Source: JAKZVK01 sp965248255
GTDB taxonomy: Bacteria; Acidobacteriota; Terriglobia; Bryobacterales; UBA6623
Direction of reading: 5' to 3'
DNA: 64,000 nt
Assembly (NCBI GenBank): GCA_965248255.1
Contig: CBDFIW010000004.1
Span: 1,054,001-1,118,000 of the forward strand
The first letter of the stretch is position 1. Each line of letters opens with the position of its first letter. The notes below the pieces were generated by a model. It saw nothing but the letters and a program-made list of their open reading frames with translations, did not search any database and was not told where the DNA came from. The translations under genes were made by a program, and so were the position numbers. Of the stretch, positions 8,298-16,126 are shown in pieces.

Positions 8298-10330
8298 TCC
8301 TCTCTGATTCCGCCTTGGTGTACCTTCATATTGTGCTGCCTGCTCAGTTTCGAGAGGCTCTTCCGGACGTTACGAATACGTGGTGGGATTTTGGCGCTCG
8401 AGCGGCGATGTCCTCCGCGGATATCGACGCGGGCCCTTTCGCCGATCGTCGCCTTATTCGGGCACGCCGGTTTATCGAAAGTATTCAAAAGAGCTCTGAT
8501 CCGACTCTGCACTTCCTGCAGGTGGCGTTGCCTCATGGATATTATGATTACCTCCCGACAGGGCAATTCTACGCCCCTTTTCAGGATCTGGATGGACGCC
8601 GCGGACCAAGCAAGCCATTGCAAAGCGACTTTTATTGTGATCTCGCCCAGCAACGGTACCTTTTGCAAGTCGGTCTTGTCGATAGGCTTGTGGGCGAGCT
8701 CGTGGAACACTTAAAACAAGTGGGTTTGTACGACGACGCGATGATCGTGATCACCTCCGATCACGGTGTGAGCTTCCGGCACTCCGACCCGCTGCGAATT
8801 ATGACGGAAAAGAACTATCCCGACCTCGCCGCGATCCCCTTGTTCATAAAGATGCCTCATCAAATAACGGGACAGCTGTCAGACCGGGTGGCCTCAACCG
8901 TCGATCTCTTGCCGACGATTGCCGACGCTCTTGGTATCCGGGTTCCTTGGAAGACCGACGGGGTACCGTTGACCTCTTCACCCGACGTCAACGGCGAGAC
9001 TGTCGAACTGTTCAATCAGACAATGGGGCGAAGGGTCTCTTATTCAGCTGAATCCATCTTTTCATTTCCCGGACTCAACAAACAATTGTGGACGTTCGGG
9101 TCAGGCACCCCCCTCGATGAGTTGGTGTTGAGAACCCGGCATAACAAGATCATTGGCAAACGAATTGATCAGTTAGAGGTATCATCAAGCGAGGGGCTGA
9201 TTTTCACAATAGACCAATCTGAGAGCTGGGAAAAAGAGATCGATCTGGAGGCCAAGACGATCCCTCTCTATCTGTCCGGAAGGGTTGCGCTGCGAGACAA
9301 CAGAATTACGGGTAAGGAGATTGCCTTTTCGATCAACGGGAAGGTCGTCGCCACTTCGCCGGTAGAATGGTCAGACTTTACCGCAGGCACCAGCACAGGA
9401 CGAGTCAACTCGCCTGTCACTGGTGGGGAGGGCGAGTTTCGAGTGGTGTTGCCGATGAATGCCTTGACGCCTGGTCGTAATCGGCTGGAACCCTTCCTCA
9501 TCAGTACGGGAAACGGGGACTCAATTCAGCTCCTGAGAGGCCCACAGGTGCCACGGCTCCAGCCTCTGACGAGGGCGCATGAGCGGCAGTTTATCGAGGG
9601 TGACGGTGGCCGGAAGTACCCGGTGACCGACGAAGATCTCTTGGCCTTTGTTCAACCGCTCGCGGTCGAGAGCGATCAGGTGTTGTTGACCGGGTGGGCC
9701 GTGAACAAGAAGGGTGGAGTGACGGCGTCGGAAGTCGTTTTTTTCGCAGATGGGCAGTTCCTCACAAGCATCCCGGGCCACCGGCCTCGACCGAGTATTG
9801 CAAAGTGGCTGGGCCCGCAGTTCCGCTATTCCGGCTTCCGTGCCTTTGCTCCGGCAGAGCGGCTCGTAGGTCGCTTGATTGAAGCGTACGCCCTGTTTGA
9901 CAGCGGCCTGGCTGGGCCGATGAGCTTCTATCACTCCCCGAAATCGGAGTCCGACAGTAAAGTGTACTTTAAGGAGTTGTTTTTTCTATCTGCCCAGACG
10001 CGACTTCTCCGCGGGAAAGCGCGATGTGGTACTAGCGATCATTGCCTGCAAATACCCTACCGAGGGACCATCCGCTTTGACCCGGTGGGCGGGCATGGTG
10101 AGGTGGAACAAGTCGAAGTAGGCGAAGAGTATCTCCGGATCACTGGTTGGGCCATCAGCGAAGCCATGGTGCCAGCGAAAGCCATATTCGTATTTACCGA
10201 TGACCGTTTGGTCTATACTGCGCATCCAAGACTGGAACGCCCCGACGCACTTGAGCACCTCTCCTCCGGGTCGCGGGGGGCGAAGAGCGGCTTCGATTTC
10301 TGGATGCCTATTGACTTCCGCATAATATAG
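8294..10330 (+). pseudogene. Sulfatase-like protein, catalytic C-terminal part, interrupted at its 3' end by IS630 copy 2
   Basis: This continues the protein above: VYLHIVLPAQF, then LHFLQVALPHGYYDYLPTG, and the second metal block MIVITSDHGVSFRHSDP. VDLLPTIADALGI closes the sulfatase fold. A further 350 or so residues of beta-rich sequence follow with no family I can name. The open frame can start at GTG 8294, giving a 4-base GTGA overlap with the upstream stop, but the split falls inside one domain, so coupling of two real genes is unlikely. The reading frame is cut at TA 10309-10310 by an IS. Deleting the IS and one TA joins ATG CCT A to GA AGC and restores 28 more codons ending TAA 11490-11492. 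Confidence 0.8.
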
Positions 10331-11404
10331 AGTCAGTCAAAACAAAGAGAAGACTGTTTCCAGAAGGCCGTGATCAAACGCGGTTTGCGGTACATGCGGC
10401 GGAGTGCCTTGCGGGCCCGCTCGTTCAGCTCGCCGTAGTCTTTCGGACAGACGTTCGGCAACTCGTGCTGCTTCCAGTAAGCCCAGATGTATTCCACCGG
10501 ATTCAACTCCGGCGCATAGGGTGGCAAGTACTCGGTTGCGATGTGGCCTTCGGAGAGTTCGATGAACTCTTGCACCAGGCGGCTACGGTGCGCCGGCAGC
10601 CGATCCCAGACGATCAGCAGCGGGCGATCGATATGACGTACCAACGCCTTGAGAAAGTCGGTCACTTGCTCTTTGCCGATCGCACCGGGATAGAGCCGGA
10701 AGTAGAAGTTACGCAGCGTCAGCCCCGCCGAGACGGAAAGCTTCTCCCAGTTGAAGTTAAACTGCAGCACCGGTGTTTGGCCACGTGGCGCCCAGGTGCG
10801 GCAGCGATGCGGCTTCTGACTCAATCCGCTTTCGTCGATGAAGACGAGCGTACGGCCTTCGTTTTGGGCTTTTTTTTAATGCGCTTCCAGGTCTTGCGCT
10901 TCCAGGTGCGGATCCGCTCTTCGTTGCGCTCGCGCGCCTTTCCGGCCGGGCGTTGCGGGCTCCAGTCGAGCGCTCGCAGGATCTTCCAGGCGTGGCCTGC
11001 GTGGTATGCGACCCCGAACTCGTCTCCGATCAGCCGAGCCACCCGCGGACAGCTCCACAGGGGCGCTGGGAAGCCGTGGGCTTCCGGGCCTTCCAGCAGC
11101 AGCGACGTCAGGCGTTCGCGTTGTGCGGCATCGAGGAGCGGCTTGCGTCCGGCGCGCCCGGCCTGGCGGAGTCCGGCCGCACCCTGCTCGCGGTATTGCC
11201 GCCGCCACTCACTGACGGTTTGGCGAGCGACGTTCAGCCGTCTCGCCGTCTCGGACTGATTGTGGCCTTGGTGGAGCAGCCGCATCGCTTCGAAACGGCG
11301 CTTCTCCAGCGCCTTGAAATCCCGCTTCACACCTTTGGGGTTGCCCATACATATATAGATGCTCCACACTGTCAAAAAGTGTCATAATAATTTGCGGGAT
11401 TCAA
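10311..11404 (-). mobile_element. IS630-family insertion sequence, copy 2 (1094 bp), in the sulfatase-like gene
   Basis: Flanking TA dinucleotides lie at 10309-10310 and 11405-11406. The element is inverted relative to copy 1 and relative to the interrupted gene. Its left end reads TTGACTTCCGCA, with one base unlike the TTGACTCCCGCA of copy 3. In the transposase, two residues differ from copies 1 and 3: Ala for Thr in FPAPLW and Ile for Thr in RLIGDEF. Otherwise the three elements are almost identical. Confidence 0.95.
10333..11348 (-). CDS. IS630-family transposase made by -1 frameshift (copy 2)
   Basis: Same organisation as copy 1. Frame one holds the HTH and runs to a stop near 10821; frame two (10333-10824) holds the DDE catalytic residues. 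The A8 slip site lies at 10870-10877, read as T8 on the plus strand. The two substitutions named for this element are in the linker before the catalytic domain and touch no catalytic residue. The product is expected to be as active as the other copies. ATG 11348 is chosen as start. Confidence 0.9.
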
Positions 11405-11406
11405 TA

Positions 11407-11492
11407 GAAGCTCTGAATTCGGCCCTTCGGGAATGCGCTATCTCGCCGCGACCGGCCCGAACGCGATCTGGGAGCTGCGTCAACACCAATAA
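11407..11492 (+). pseudogene. Severed 3' tail of the sulfatase-like gene
   Basis: After IS630 copy 2 the frame of the 8294 gene resumes: RSSEFGPSGMRYLAATG, then PNAIWELRQHQ and a TAA at 11490-11492. The piece has no start of its own in this frame that would make a sensible protein. It is listed because the exact frame match across the insertion defines the original C-terminus of the interrupted protein. Confidence 0.75.
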
Positions 11493-11649
11493 TGGGCGGT
11501 CGATCATCGCAAAGCTTCTCAATTTGGACTTCTTGCTAGAATCCCAAAACGACATGCGAAGAACCACGCATCTTTCTATATGCAAGTGCTCCCCCGTGAC
11601 TCGACCGAGTAGGATTGGAAGTTCTCCGGGGGGAAGGAGAACAGGGAGA

Positions 11650-11935
11650 TGAAGAGAAGCGCTTTAAGGATGAGAAGATCATTGAGGTGCTGAAGCAGCT
11701 GAAACGGGCACAGAACCACTTGGAGCGCTGGATGCACTCGGCGATGCGCTCGACGGCTGAACCCAGTCAAAGAGGTGGTACGGATGCTGCGGTCGTATCT
11801 GGACGGGGTGCTGGCCTGGACCAAGCCAACATGGACGCGCCGATCAACGCTCAGGCGTGGTTCTACAACCAGCGCGCCTGTACCGAGAATCTGATCAAGG
11901 AGGCCAACAACGACGCCGGCCTGGCGGCACATCCC
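11650..11935 (+). pseudogene. Mosaic of three transposase fossils (IS3 OrfA, ISL3-like, IS1380-like)
   Basis: At about 11654-11703 the frame reads KRFKDEKIIEVLKQLK, the start of an IS3 OrfA. At about 11758-11825, in another frame, it reads RLNPVKEVVRMLRSYLDGVL, like the late region of ISL3 transposases. At about 11838-11935 it reads AQAWFYNQRACTENLIKEAN then NDAGLAAHPS, like the C-terminal part of IS1380 or IS4-type enzymes. Each is only 15-35 residues long, so family names are motif-based guesses. Together they mark a repeated insertion and deletion site. Confidence 0.4.
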
Positions 11936-11948
11936 TCTACAAACCAAC

Positions 11949-11968
11949 GGGCACGGCAGGCCGTGCCC
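11949..11968. repeat. REP-like 20-base palindrome (GGGCACGGC family)
   Basis: The sequence GGGCACGGCAGGCCGTGCCC is a near-perfect palindrome. Related GGGCACGGC/GCCGTGCCC units, often next to GTAGGGG, occur near 34267, 36410 and 43474-43553. They lie only between genes, as expected for a small REP-type repeat. Confidence 0.6.
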
Positions 11969-12042
11969 GCCTGCCCGGCCTGCCGCAACATGTAGGGGTG
12001 TCGAACGGGCTTGACAAGAATCCATACTTTCACCACGGACTG

Positions 12043-12339
12043 CTAGCCGATCGCGTCCTCCACCAGATCAAGACGGTGGATTATCCCGATCACGGCGTCG
12101 TCGACCGGCGATTGCGGGCGGTTCACCGCGGTCATGGCCGCCCAGCCGTCGGTCGCCAGCAGGACACGGTCCCCGGGGCCGGCAGCCACCGAGTCGACGG
12201 CCACGTAGGGTGCGCCGGTAACGTTGTCTTCGAGGTCGAGCGGGACGACGAGTAGCAGTTTCTGATCGGTATGCGAGCGGTGCCTTGCCGTCGCGACGAC
12301 GTCGGGGAATATGCTATTTCGGCGCTCAGTGAACGCCAT
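12043..12339 (-). CDS. EutN/CcmL-family bacterial microcompartment vertex protein (solitary)
   Basis: The 98-residue product carries the single EutN_CcmL domain: VVATARHRSHTDQKLLLV, PLDLEDNVTGAPYVAVDSV, AAGPGDRVLLATDG and PVDDAVIGIIHRLDLV. These small proteins form pentamers that cap the vertices of protein-shelled microcompartments. Length and order of strands fit the family. ATG 12339 is chosen because the domain starts just after it; the frame is open further upstream but reads like non-coding sequence. No BMC hexamer gene, aldehyde dehydrogenase or other microcompartment enzyme lies in the window. The gene sits between IS debris and an SGNH hydrolase, so it is either a stray survivor of a lost locus or acts elsewhere. 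Confidence 0.75.
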   Translation of the reverse strand: MAFTERRNSIFPDVVATARHRSHTDQKLLLVVPLDLEDNVTGAPYVAVDSVAAGPGDRVLLATDGWAAMTAVNRPQSPVDDAVIGIIHRLDLVEDAIG

Positions 12340-12527
12340 TATACATCGACTACCGTTGGAAGACAACGATTGTTTCCACATGAAAAATCCTGTTCTCGCC
12401 GCCGGGTGAGGCCGATCCGCCGACTCGCAACACCGCTCTTCTGTATCTAAATACATCAAGAGCTCGTGCGCTGGCAAGCCCTTTAGGAGGGAACGGTACT
12501 AAAACTGCACCTAAGTACCGGTACTGG

Positions 12528-13637
12528 CTAGAAAATCCCGAAGCGCTTTGTCCTCTTGGCCGGCGCCTTGGCTCGGAGGGCCTGGTCGACCGCGGCCTGT
12601 GCCAGAGGAGTCATGACACGATAACCCTCGGCGTTGGAGTGCAGCCCGTCGTCGGCCAGGGCGGCTTGCAGGTAGCCATCTGCATCCACCATTTTCGAAA
12701 AGTAGTCCAGATGAACAAAAGCGCGGGCCTCGCACATGCGGCGAATCCAGACGTTCATCTCGAGAATGACAGATGGCGGGCGCGCGGGGGTGCGCTTGTA
12801 ATTCGGGTCGCTTTTTTCGTGGTAGTCACTCACCGGCAGAATCGACGCGAAAACCGGCTGGATATTGTGAGCTACAGCTAGGTCCGCGATCATGGAGAGA
12901 TTGTTCTTGATGGTCTCGGTCGACACGCCTCGGCCGATGTCGTTGGTACCGGCCAGGACCACCATCACTTTCGGCCTGAGATCGATCACGTCGGCCTTCA
13001 TGCGCGCCAGCATCTGGGATGTGATCTGTCCGCCAATTCCGCGATTCACAAAAGGTTGCCCGGGGAAGTATTGGTTGAGCGCCCAGCCGTCGGTAATCGA
13101 ATCCCCTAAGAACACGACACGCTTCTCGTCGGGCTGAGGCGGTCCCAGGTCGCTATTCCGCCCGGAGTAACGCTGGAGGTTGTCACGGTCGGAGCCGCGC
13201 AGCCGGTCTTCCTTAACGTCGAGTTGAGCTTGGAAATGGATCTCGACGCGTTGCACCGCCTGCCGCATTTCGATGAGTTGCCGTTGCACCTCGTCCGCAA
13301 ACGGACTGGTCTTCGGAACAGCGTCGGCGATATCGAGATAAATCCTGGCGTTCCGGGTCAGCTTGTGCATTAGCCCGGAATGTTCACGCGTAGTACCGAC
13401 CTGTAGCGCTTCGGAGGCTTGCCGCACGTTCTCGATTAGGGGAGCGCCGGCGCGCGCCAACTCCGGCACCGCGATCGAGGTCGCCTCCATATGGTCGCCG
13501 ATCTGGCGGTAGAGTTTGAAAGCTTCGCGCTGTGGAAGAAAACCGCTCGGCTGTTGCCCGAGAGCGAAGGGCCCGGCAAGCGCCACCGAGACGATGACGC
13601 GCCAGAGAGCAAGCAAGAGGGCAGCGGAGCGGTTCAT
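12528..13637 (-). CDS. Secreted SGNH/GDSL hydrolase
   Basis: A 369-residue esterase-type protein with an N-terminal signal peptide (MNRSAALLLALWRVIVSVAL...ALGQQ). A helical segment of about 140 residues follows (38-160), and then the SGNH domain: block I GDSITDGW with nucleophile Ser180, block II Gly in NRGIGGQ, block III GTNDIG (Asn232) and block V DDGLH with Asp330 and His333. Substrates in this class range from acyl chains on polysaccharide to lipids. Here the long helical N-terminal part is unusual and its role is unknown. ATG 13637 is taken because it gives a clean signal peptide. It follows the GT9 gene by 37 bp on the same strand and is probably co-transcribed with it, which hints at a cell-surface glycan target. 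Confidence 0.85.
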   Translation of the reverse strand: MNRSAALLLALWRVIVSVALAGPFALGQQPSGFLPQREAFKLYRQIGDHMEATSIAVPELARAGAPLIENVRQASEALQVGTTREHSGLMHKLTRNARIYLDIADAVPKTSPFADEVQRQLIEMRQAVQRVEIHFQAQLDVKEDRLRGSDRDNLQRYSGRNSDLGPPQPDEKRVVFLGDSITDGWALNQYFPGQPFVNRGIGGQITSQMLARMKADVIDLRPKVMVVLAGTNDIGRGVSTETIKNNLSMIADLAVAHNIQPVFASILPVSDYHEKSDPNYKRTPARPPSVILEMNVWIRRMCEARAFVHLDYFSKMVDADGYLQAALADDGLHSNAEGYRVMTPLAQAAVDQALRAKAPAKRTKRFGIF

Positions 13638-13674
13638 CTTGAGCTTGTCCCGCGGACCGAAGTCATAGAGATTC

Positions 13675-14796
13675 TCACGGCGTGGCCGAGACCCTTTCCG
13701 CTGACTCCGCCGGCGAAGCCTTCTCGTTAAGAAGAGGTGCGAGCGCCGCCCAGACCTCCCGCGGCTGAATCGACCGCATCGAGGGATCGATCTCTCTCCG
13801 GCGTTTGTACGAGGTTGTCGCATCGGGGGCGCGCAACACGCGGAAGCTCGAGCCGTAGGGGCCGTTGCGGGCCGGGTCGGTGGGACCGAAGATGGCGACG
13901 CCAGGCGCTTGCAACGCGGCGGCCAAGTGCAGCGGCCCGCTGTCCACACCGACGACGGCGCGCGCTCTCCGCGTCGCGGCGATCAATCCTTCGATCGAGG
14001 AGACGTGCAGGCGGCAACTGCCCGCAGGCGCCAATCTGAGAATCCGCTCAACTCTCGGCCGGTCCGCCGGCGCGCAGTCGATCACCAGCGGCATGCCGGC
14101 CTCGCGATGGAGAATCGCCGCCAGTTCCGCAAACGACTCGGGCGGCCACTGCTTCGATTCCCAACCCGCCAGCGGACCGGCCAGCACGAAATCTCCCTCG
14201 GGCAAGTCGGAAGCGGGCTTTCCGAGCGGCAAGGGAAACGAGACCGCACCCTCGCCGGCGGCAGCGAAACCGGCAGCCGCCGTGTCCAGTGCCGACGCTG
14301 CGGTCGAAGCCAACTCCAGGTTGCGATCGACCACATGCGCAGCCTTCGCGGCGACCGTTCCCGAGTAAAGCGATGCCGCCGACGGTTCCCGCAGTGCCTT
14401 CCGATCGAAACCGTAGACGCTGTGGCTACCGCTAAAATAGGTAATCAGAGCCGACTTGAGCAGACCCTGAAAGTCCACGGTCAGGTCGAACCGCTCCCGT
14501 CGAAGCTCCTTTCGCAAGGCCCGGAATTCCAGCCATGTGGTGCGGCGAAGCGGCTGCGCACGCCAGCGGCGAAGGGGCGCCTCGATCACGCCATCGACGT
14601 GCGGGTTGCCTTCGAGCAAGCAGGCCCATTGAGGCTCGATCACCCAGCTCACCTCGGCGTCGGGAAGCCGGGATTTCAGCCAGGCGACGGCCGGAAGGGC
14701 GTGGACGACGTCTCCCATCGACCCGAGGCGCACGACCAGGATGCGGCTCGAGCGGCTACGTCGATCGGTACCGTTGAAGGACATCTTCGACGACAT
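13675..14796 (-). CDS. Glycosyltransferase family 9, LPS heptosyltransferase I-like
   Basis: A 373-residue cytoplasmic enzyme that transfers a heptose-type sugar from ADP-sugar to the growing LPS core. ILVVRLGSMGDVVHALPAV is the standard WaaC/WaaF N-terminal block, followed by PDAEVSWVIE and HVDGVI. The C-terminal half has VVGVDSGPLHLAAAL and VAIFGPTDPARNGPYG, the ADP-heptose binding signature. The GDVVHALP start and the GPTDP block resemble WaaC more than WaaF, but acceptor specificity cannot be read from sequence. ATG 14796 overlaps the upstream HldE-like gene by 41 bp, so translation is likely coupled; a slightly later start is possible. Neighbours HldE-like and SGNH genes fit envelope glycan work. 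Confidence 0.85.
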   Translation of the reverse strand: MSSKMSFNGTDRRSRSSRILVVRLGSMGDVVHALPAVAWLKSRLPDAEVSWVIEPQWACLLEGNPHVDGVIEAPLRRWRAQPLRRTTWLEFRALRKELRRERFDLTVDFQGLLKSALITYFSGSHSVYGFDRKALREPSAASLYSGTVAAKAAHVVDRNLELASTAASALDTAAAGFAAAGEGAVSFPLPLGKPASDLPEGDFVLAGPLAGWESKQWPPESFAELAAILHREAGMPLVIDCAPADRPRVERILRLAPAGSCRLHVSSIEGLIAATRRARAVVGVDSGPLHLAAALQAPGVAIFGPTDPARNGPYGSSFRVLRAPDATTSYKRRREIDPSMRSIQPREVWAALAPLLNEKASPAESAERVSATP

Positions 14797-15148
14797 TGCC
14801 GGAAACCGACTCCTCCGCGTCTACGATCACCACCGGCTTCCAGCCGGCCGTTAGTTCTTCAGCCAGGGCTTGGTCACAGATTACCACGCAGTCCGCGGCG
14901 CCCAGAGCGGCAACGAGTTGCGCCCGCGACTGCTCGTCGAGCACGGTCGGGCGTGTGTCGGTATCGGCATGGACGAGGACGACCACATAGCTACTTTCGA
15001 TCGAAGCGTGGTCCAGCGCTTCGCAGTGCGTAGAACGGAGGACGTCGAACCAGCCCTTGACGACAGCGATCCGTTCACCGGCGGCGATTCGCGATGAGAC
15101 GAGCTCCCGCGCCCGCTCCGGGCTGATGATCTTGACACGGGTGTCCAT
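14756..15148 (-). CDS. HldE/RfaE C-domain-like nucleotidyltransferase with altered active site
   Basis: A 130-residue protein of the cytidylyltransferase fold. Canonical family members (RfaE domain II) read NGCFDILHxGHxxxL; here the same place is KGWFDVLRSTHCEALDH, so the HxGH nucleotide-binding motif has lost its first His and Gly. Later strands are normal: VVVLVHADTDTR, then SRAQLVAALGAADCVVI. In the usual pathway this domain adds a nucleotide to heptose-1-phosphate for ADP-heptose, the donor used by the GT9 enzyme encoded just downstream with a 41-bp overlap. The missing motif suggests either an inactive or binding-only protein, or different chemistry. The last 25 residues, VSGNVVEDVLQRYRST, look family-like. 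Confidence 0.75.
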   Translation of the reverse strand: MDTRVKIISPERARELVSSRIAAGERIAVVKGWFDVLRSTHCEALDHASIESSYVVVLVHADTDTRPTVLDEQSRAQLVAALGAADCVVICDQALAEELTAGWKPVVIVDAEESVSGNVVEDVLQRYRST

Positions 15149-15348
15149 TCAACGCGTCAGCCGGTTCCAACCGCTGTGGGGGGTACTCAAAAAAGCCGTG
15201 GATGGGAGGTACGGCGCACCGCTGAAACGACGGCGGCTTCCTTATCGTTGCACAGGCTCGAACACCCACGCTCGCCCGTATGAGCGCGACCGTCCTCTCA
15301 GATCATCGAGACCAGAGCCGCGTTTGAAATCCCTGTCGTCTTGCCTCA

Positions 15349-15597
15349 TCACTCGGCGCCGGACCGTGCCCGCAGACGATCCGCCACGCCTTTGAGTCTT
15401 TGTGTCACCTGGGGCGCGGACCATTCCTTGATCGCCGCCTGGCGGTTCAGACGAGAGATCTCCGTGCGTACAATGTCGACCTCCCGCGGCGCGATGACGC
15501 CGACCTTGACGTGTCCGCGCGCCACCCGCAGGATGCGTACCTCGACATTGCCGCCGACCATGAACGACTCGCCCGCCTGCCGCCGAAAGACCAGCAT
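15349..15597 (-). CDS. csrA: Carbon storage regulator CsrA
   Basis: An 82-residue RNA-binding dimeric regulator. MLVFRRQAGESFMVG is the first strand, VEVRILRVARGHVKVGVIAPREV contains the GVxAPxE RNA-contact block, and IVRTEISRLNR is the helix. CsrA binds GGA motifs near ribosome sites and blocks or stabilises mRNAs, commonly of flagellin and surface genes. The C-terminal 25 residues are longer than in the E. coli protein. It follows fliW by 2 bp on the same strand, the arrangement in which FliW acts as an antagonist of CsrA. Confidence 0.93.
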   Translation of the reverse strand: MLVFRRQAGESFMVGGNVEVRILRVARGHVKVGVIAPREVDIVRTEISRLNRQAAIKEWSAPQVTQRLKGVADRLRARSGAE

Positions 15598-15599
15598 CC

Positions 15600-16019
15600 C
15601 TACTCACCGCTGAGCCCGAATGCACTCGGGTAGTCACTCTCGTATTGCACGATCTGTTTCGCCAGCCGATTGATGGGATTGACCACGATCGGCGCCATCA
15701 GGTTGCAAGTCGGCGCCTGCCCGGCCGCGGCCAGCACTAGCACCGCCAGACACACGACGTTCGTCCCCGGGATGGGGTCCTGGTCGATTTCGAGCAGCCG
15801 GCGGTCGCGCTCCTCAAGCGACACGCTGTAATCGCTCTTCACGGCCTCCACAGGGATCACCGGAAGGCTCAACTGCTCGTCCTCCACGCTGTTCAGAAAG
15901 AGGATCGGCGCAAGCTCGGCCTGCCCGGTGAGCGTAAAGCGGGTATGCCCTTCGAATCCGGGAATCCCTTCCGGAAACCGGATCTCGCCGTTCCCGAAAG
16001 GCGACGAAGTGTCGGACAC
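15600..16019 (-). CDS. fliW: Flagellar assembly factor FliW
   Basis: A 139-residue protein with the FliW fold: IRFPEGIPGFEGHTRFTL at the start, PILFLNSVEDEQLSLPVIPV, and the C-terminal APTCNLMAPIVVNPINRLAKQIVQ. FliW binds either flagellin or CsrA. When free flagellin is scarce it releases CsrA control, so the pair times flagellin translation. The start codon is GTG at 16019 and the ribosome site is weak. fliW and csrA are adjacent here, but no flagellar structural gene lies in the window. Confidence 0.92.
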   Translation of the reverse strand: MSDTSSPFGNGEIRFPEGIPGFEGHTRFTLTGQAELAPILFLNSVEDEQLSLPVIPVEAVKSDYSVSLEERDRRLLEIDQDPIPGTNVVCLAVLVLAAAGQAPTCNLMAPIVVNPINRLAKQIVQYESDYPSAFGLSGE

Positions 16020-16126
16020 GATGAGCGGGGAGGCGGCCGAGACGTGCCAACTCCCTCTAACGTCTATCGACCATGCTGAGTAGACGTTTACTGGGGCGCG
16101 CGGGGTTGAGCTATCCTGAGTTCACC

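Larger units (their letters stand above)
11493..12042. other. 550-bp stretch of mixed transposase fragments and a REP-like palindrome
   Basis: There is no intact gene. Between about 11650 and 11935 three short transposase pieces of different families follow one another (see next entry). A near-perfect 20-base palindrome lies at 11949-11968, followed by the GTAGGGG motif seen with other copies of this repeat. The 11493-11650 part shows nothing recognisable. Confidence 0.5.

Noticed and set aside
13909..15033. Plus-strand 374-codon frame opposite the GT9 and HldE-like genes
   Set aside because: Antisense to two recognisable genes, with Arg/Gln-rich composition and no motif.
15349..16019. fliW-csrA as evidence of a flagellar gene cluster here
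   Set aside because: The pair is clear but no flagellar structural or export gene occurs in the window, so no motility locus is claimed.
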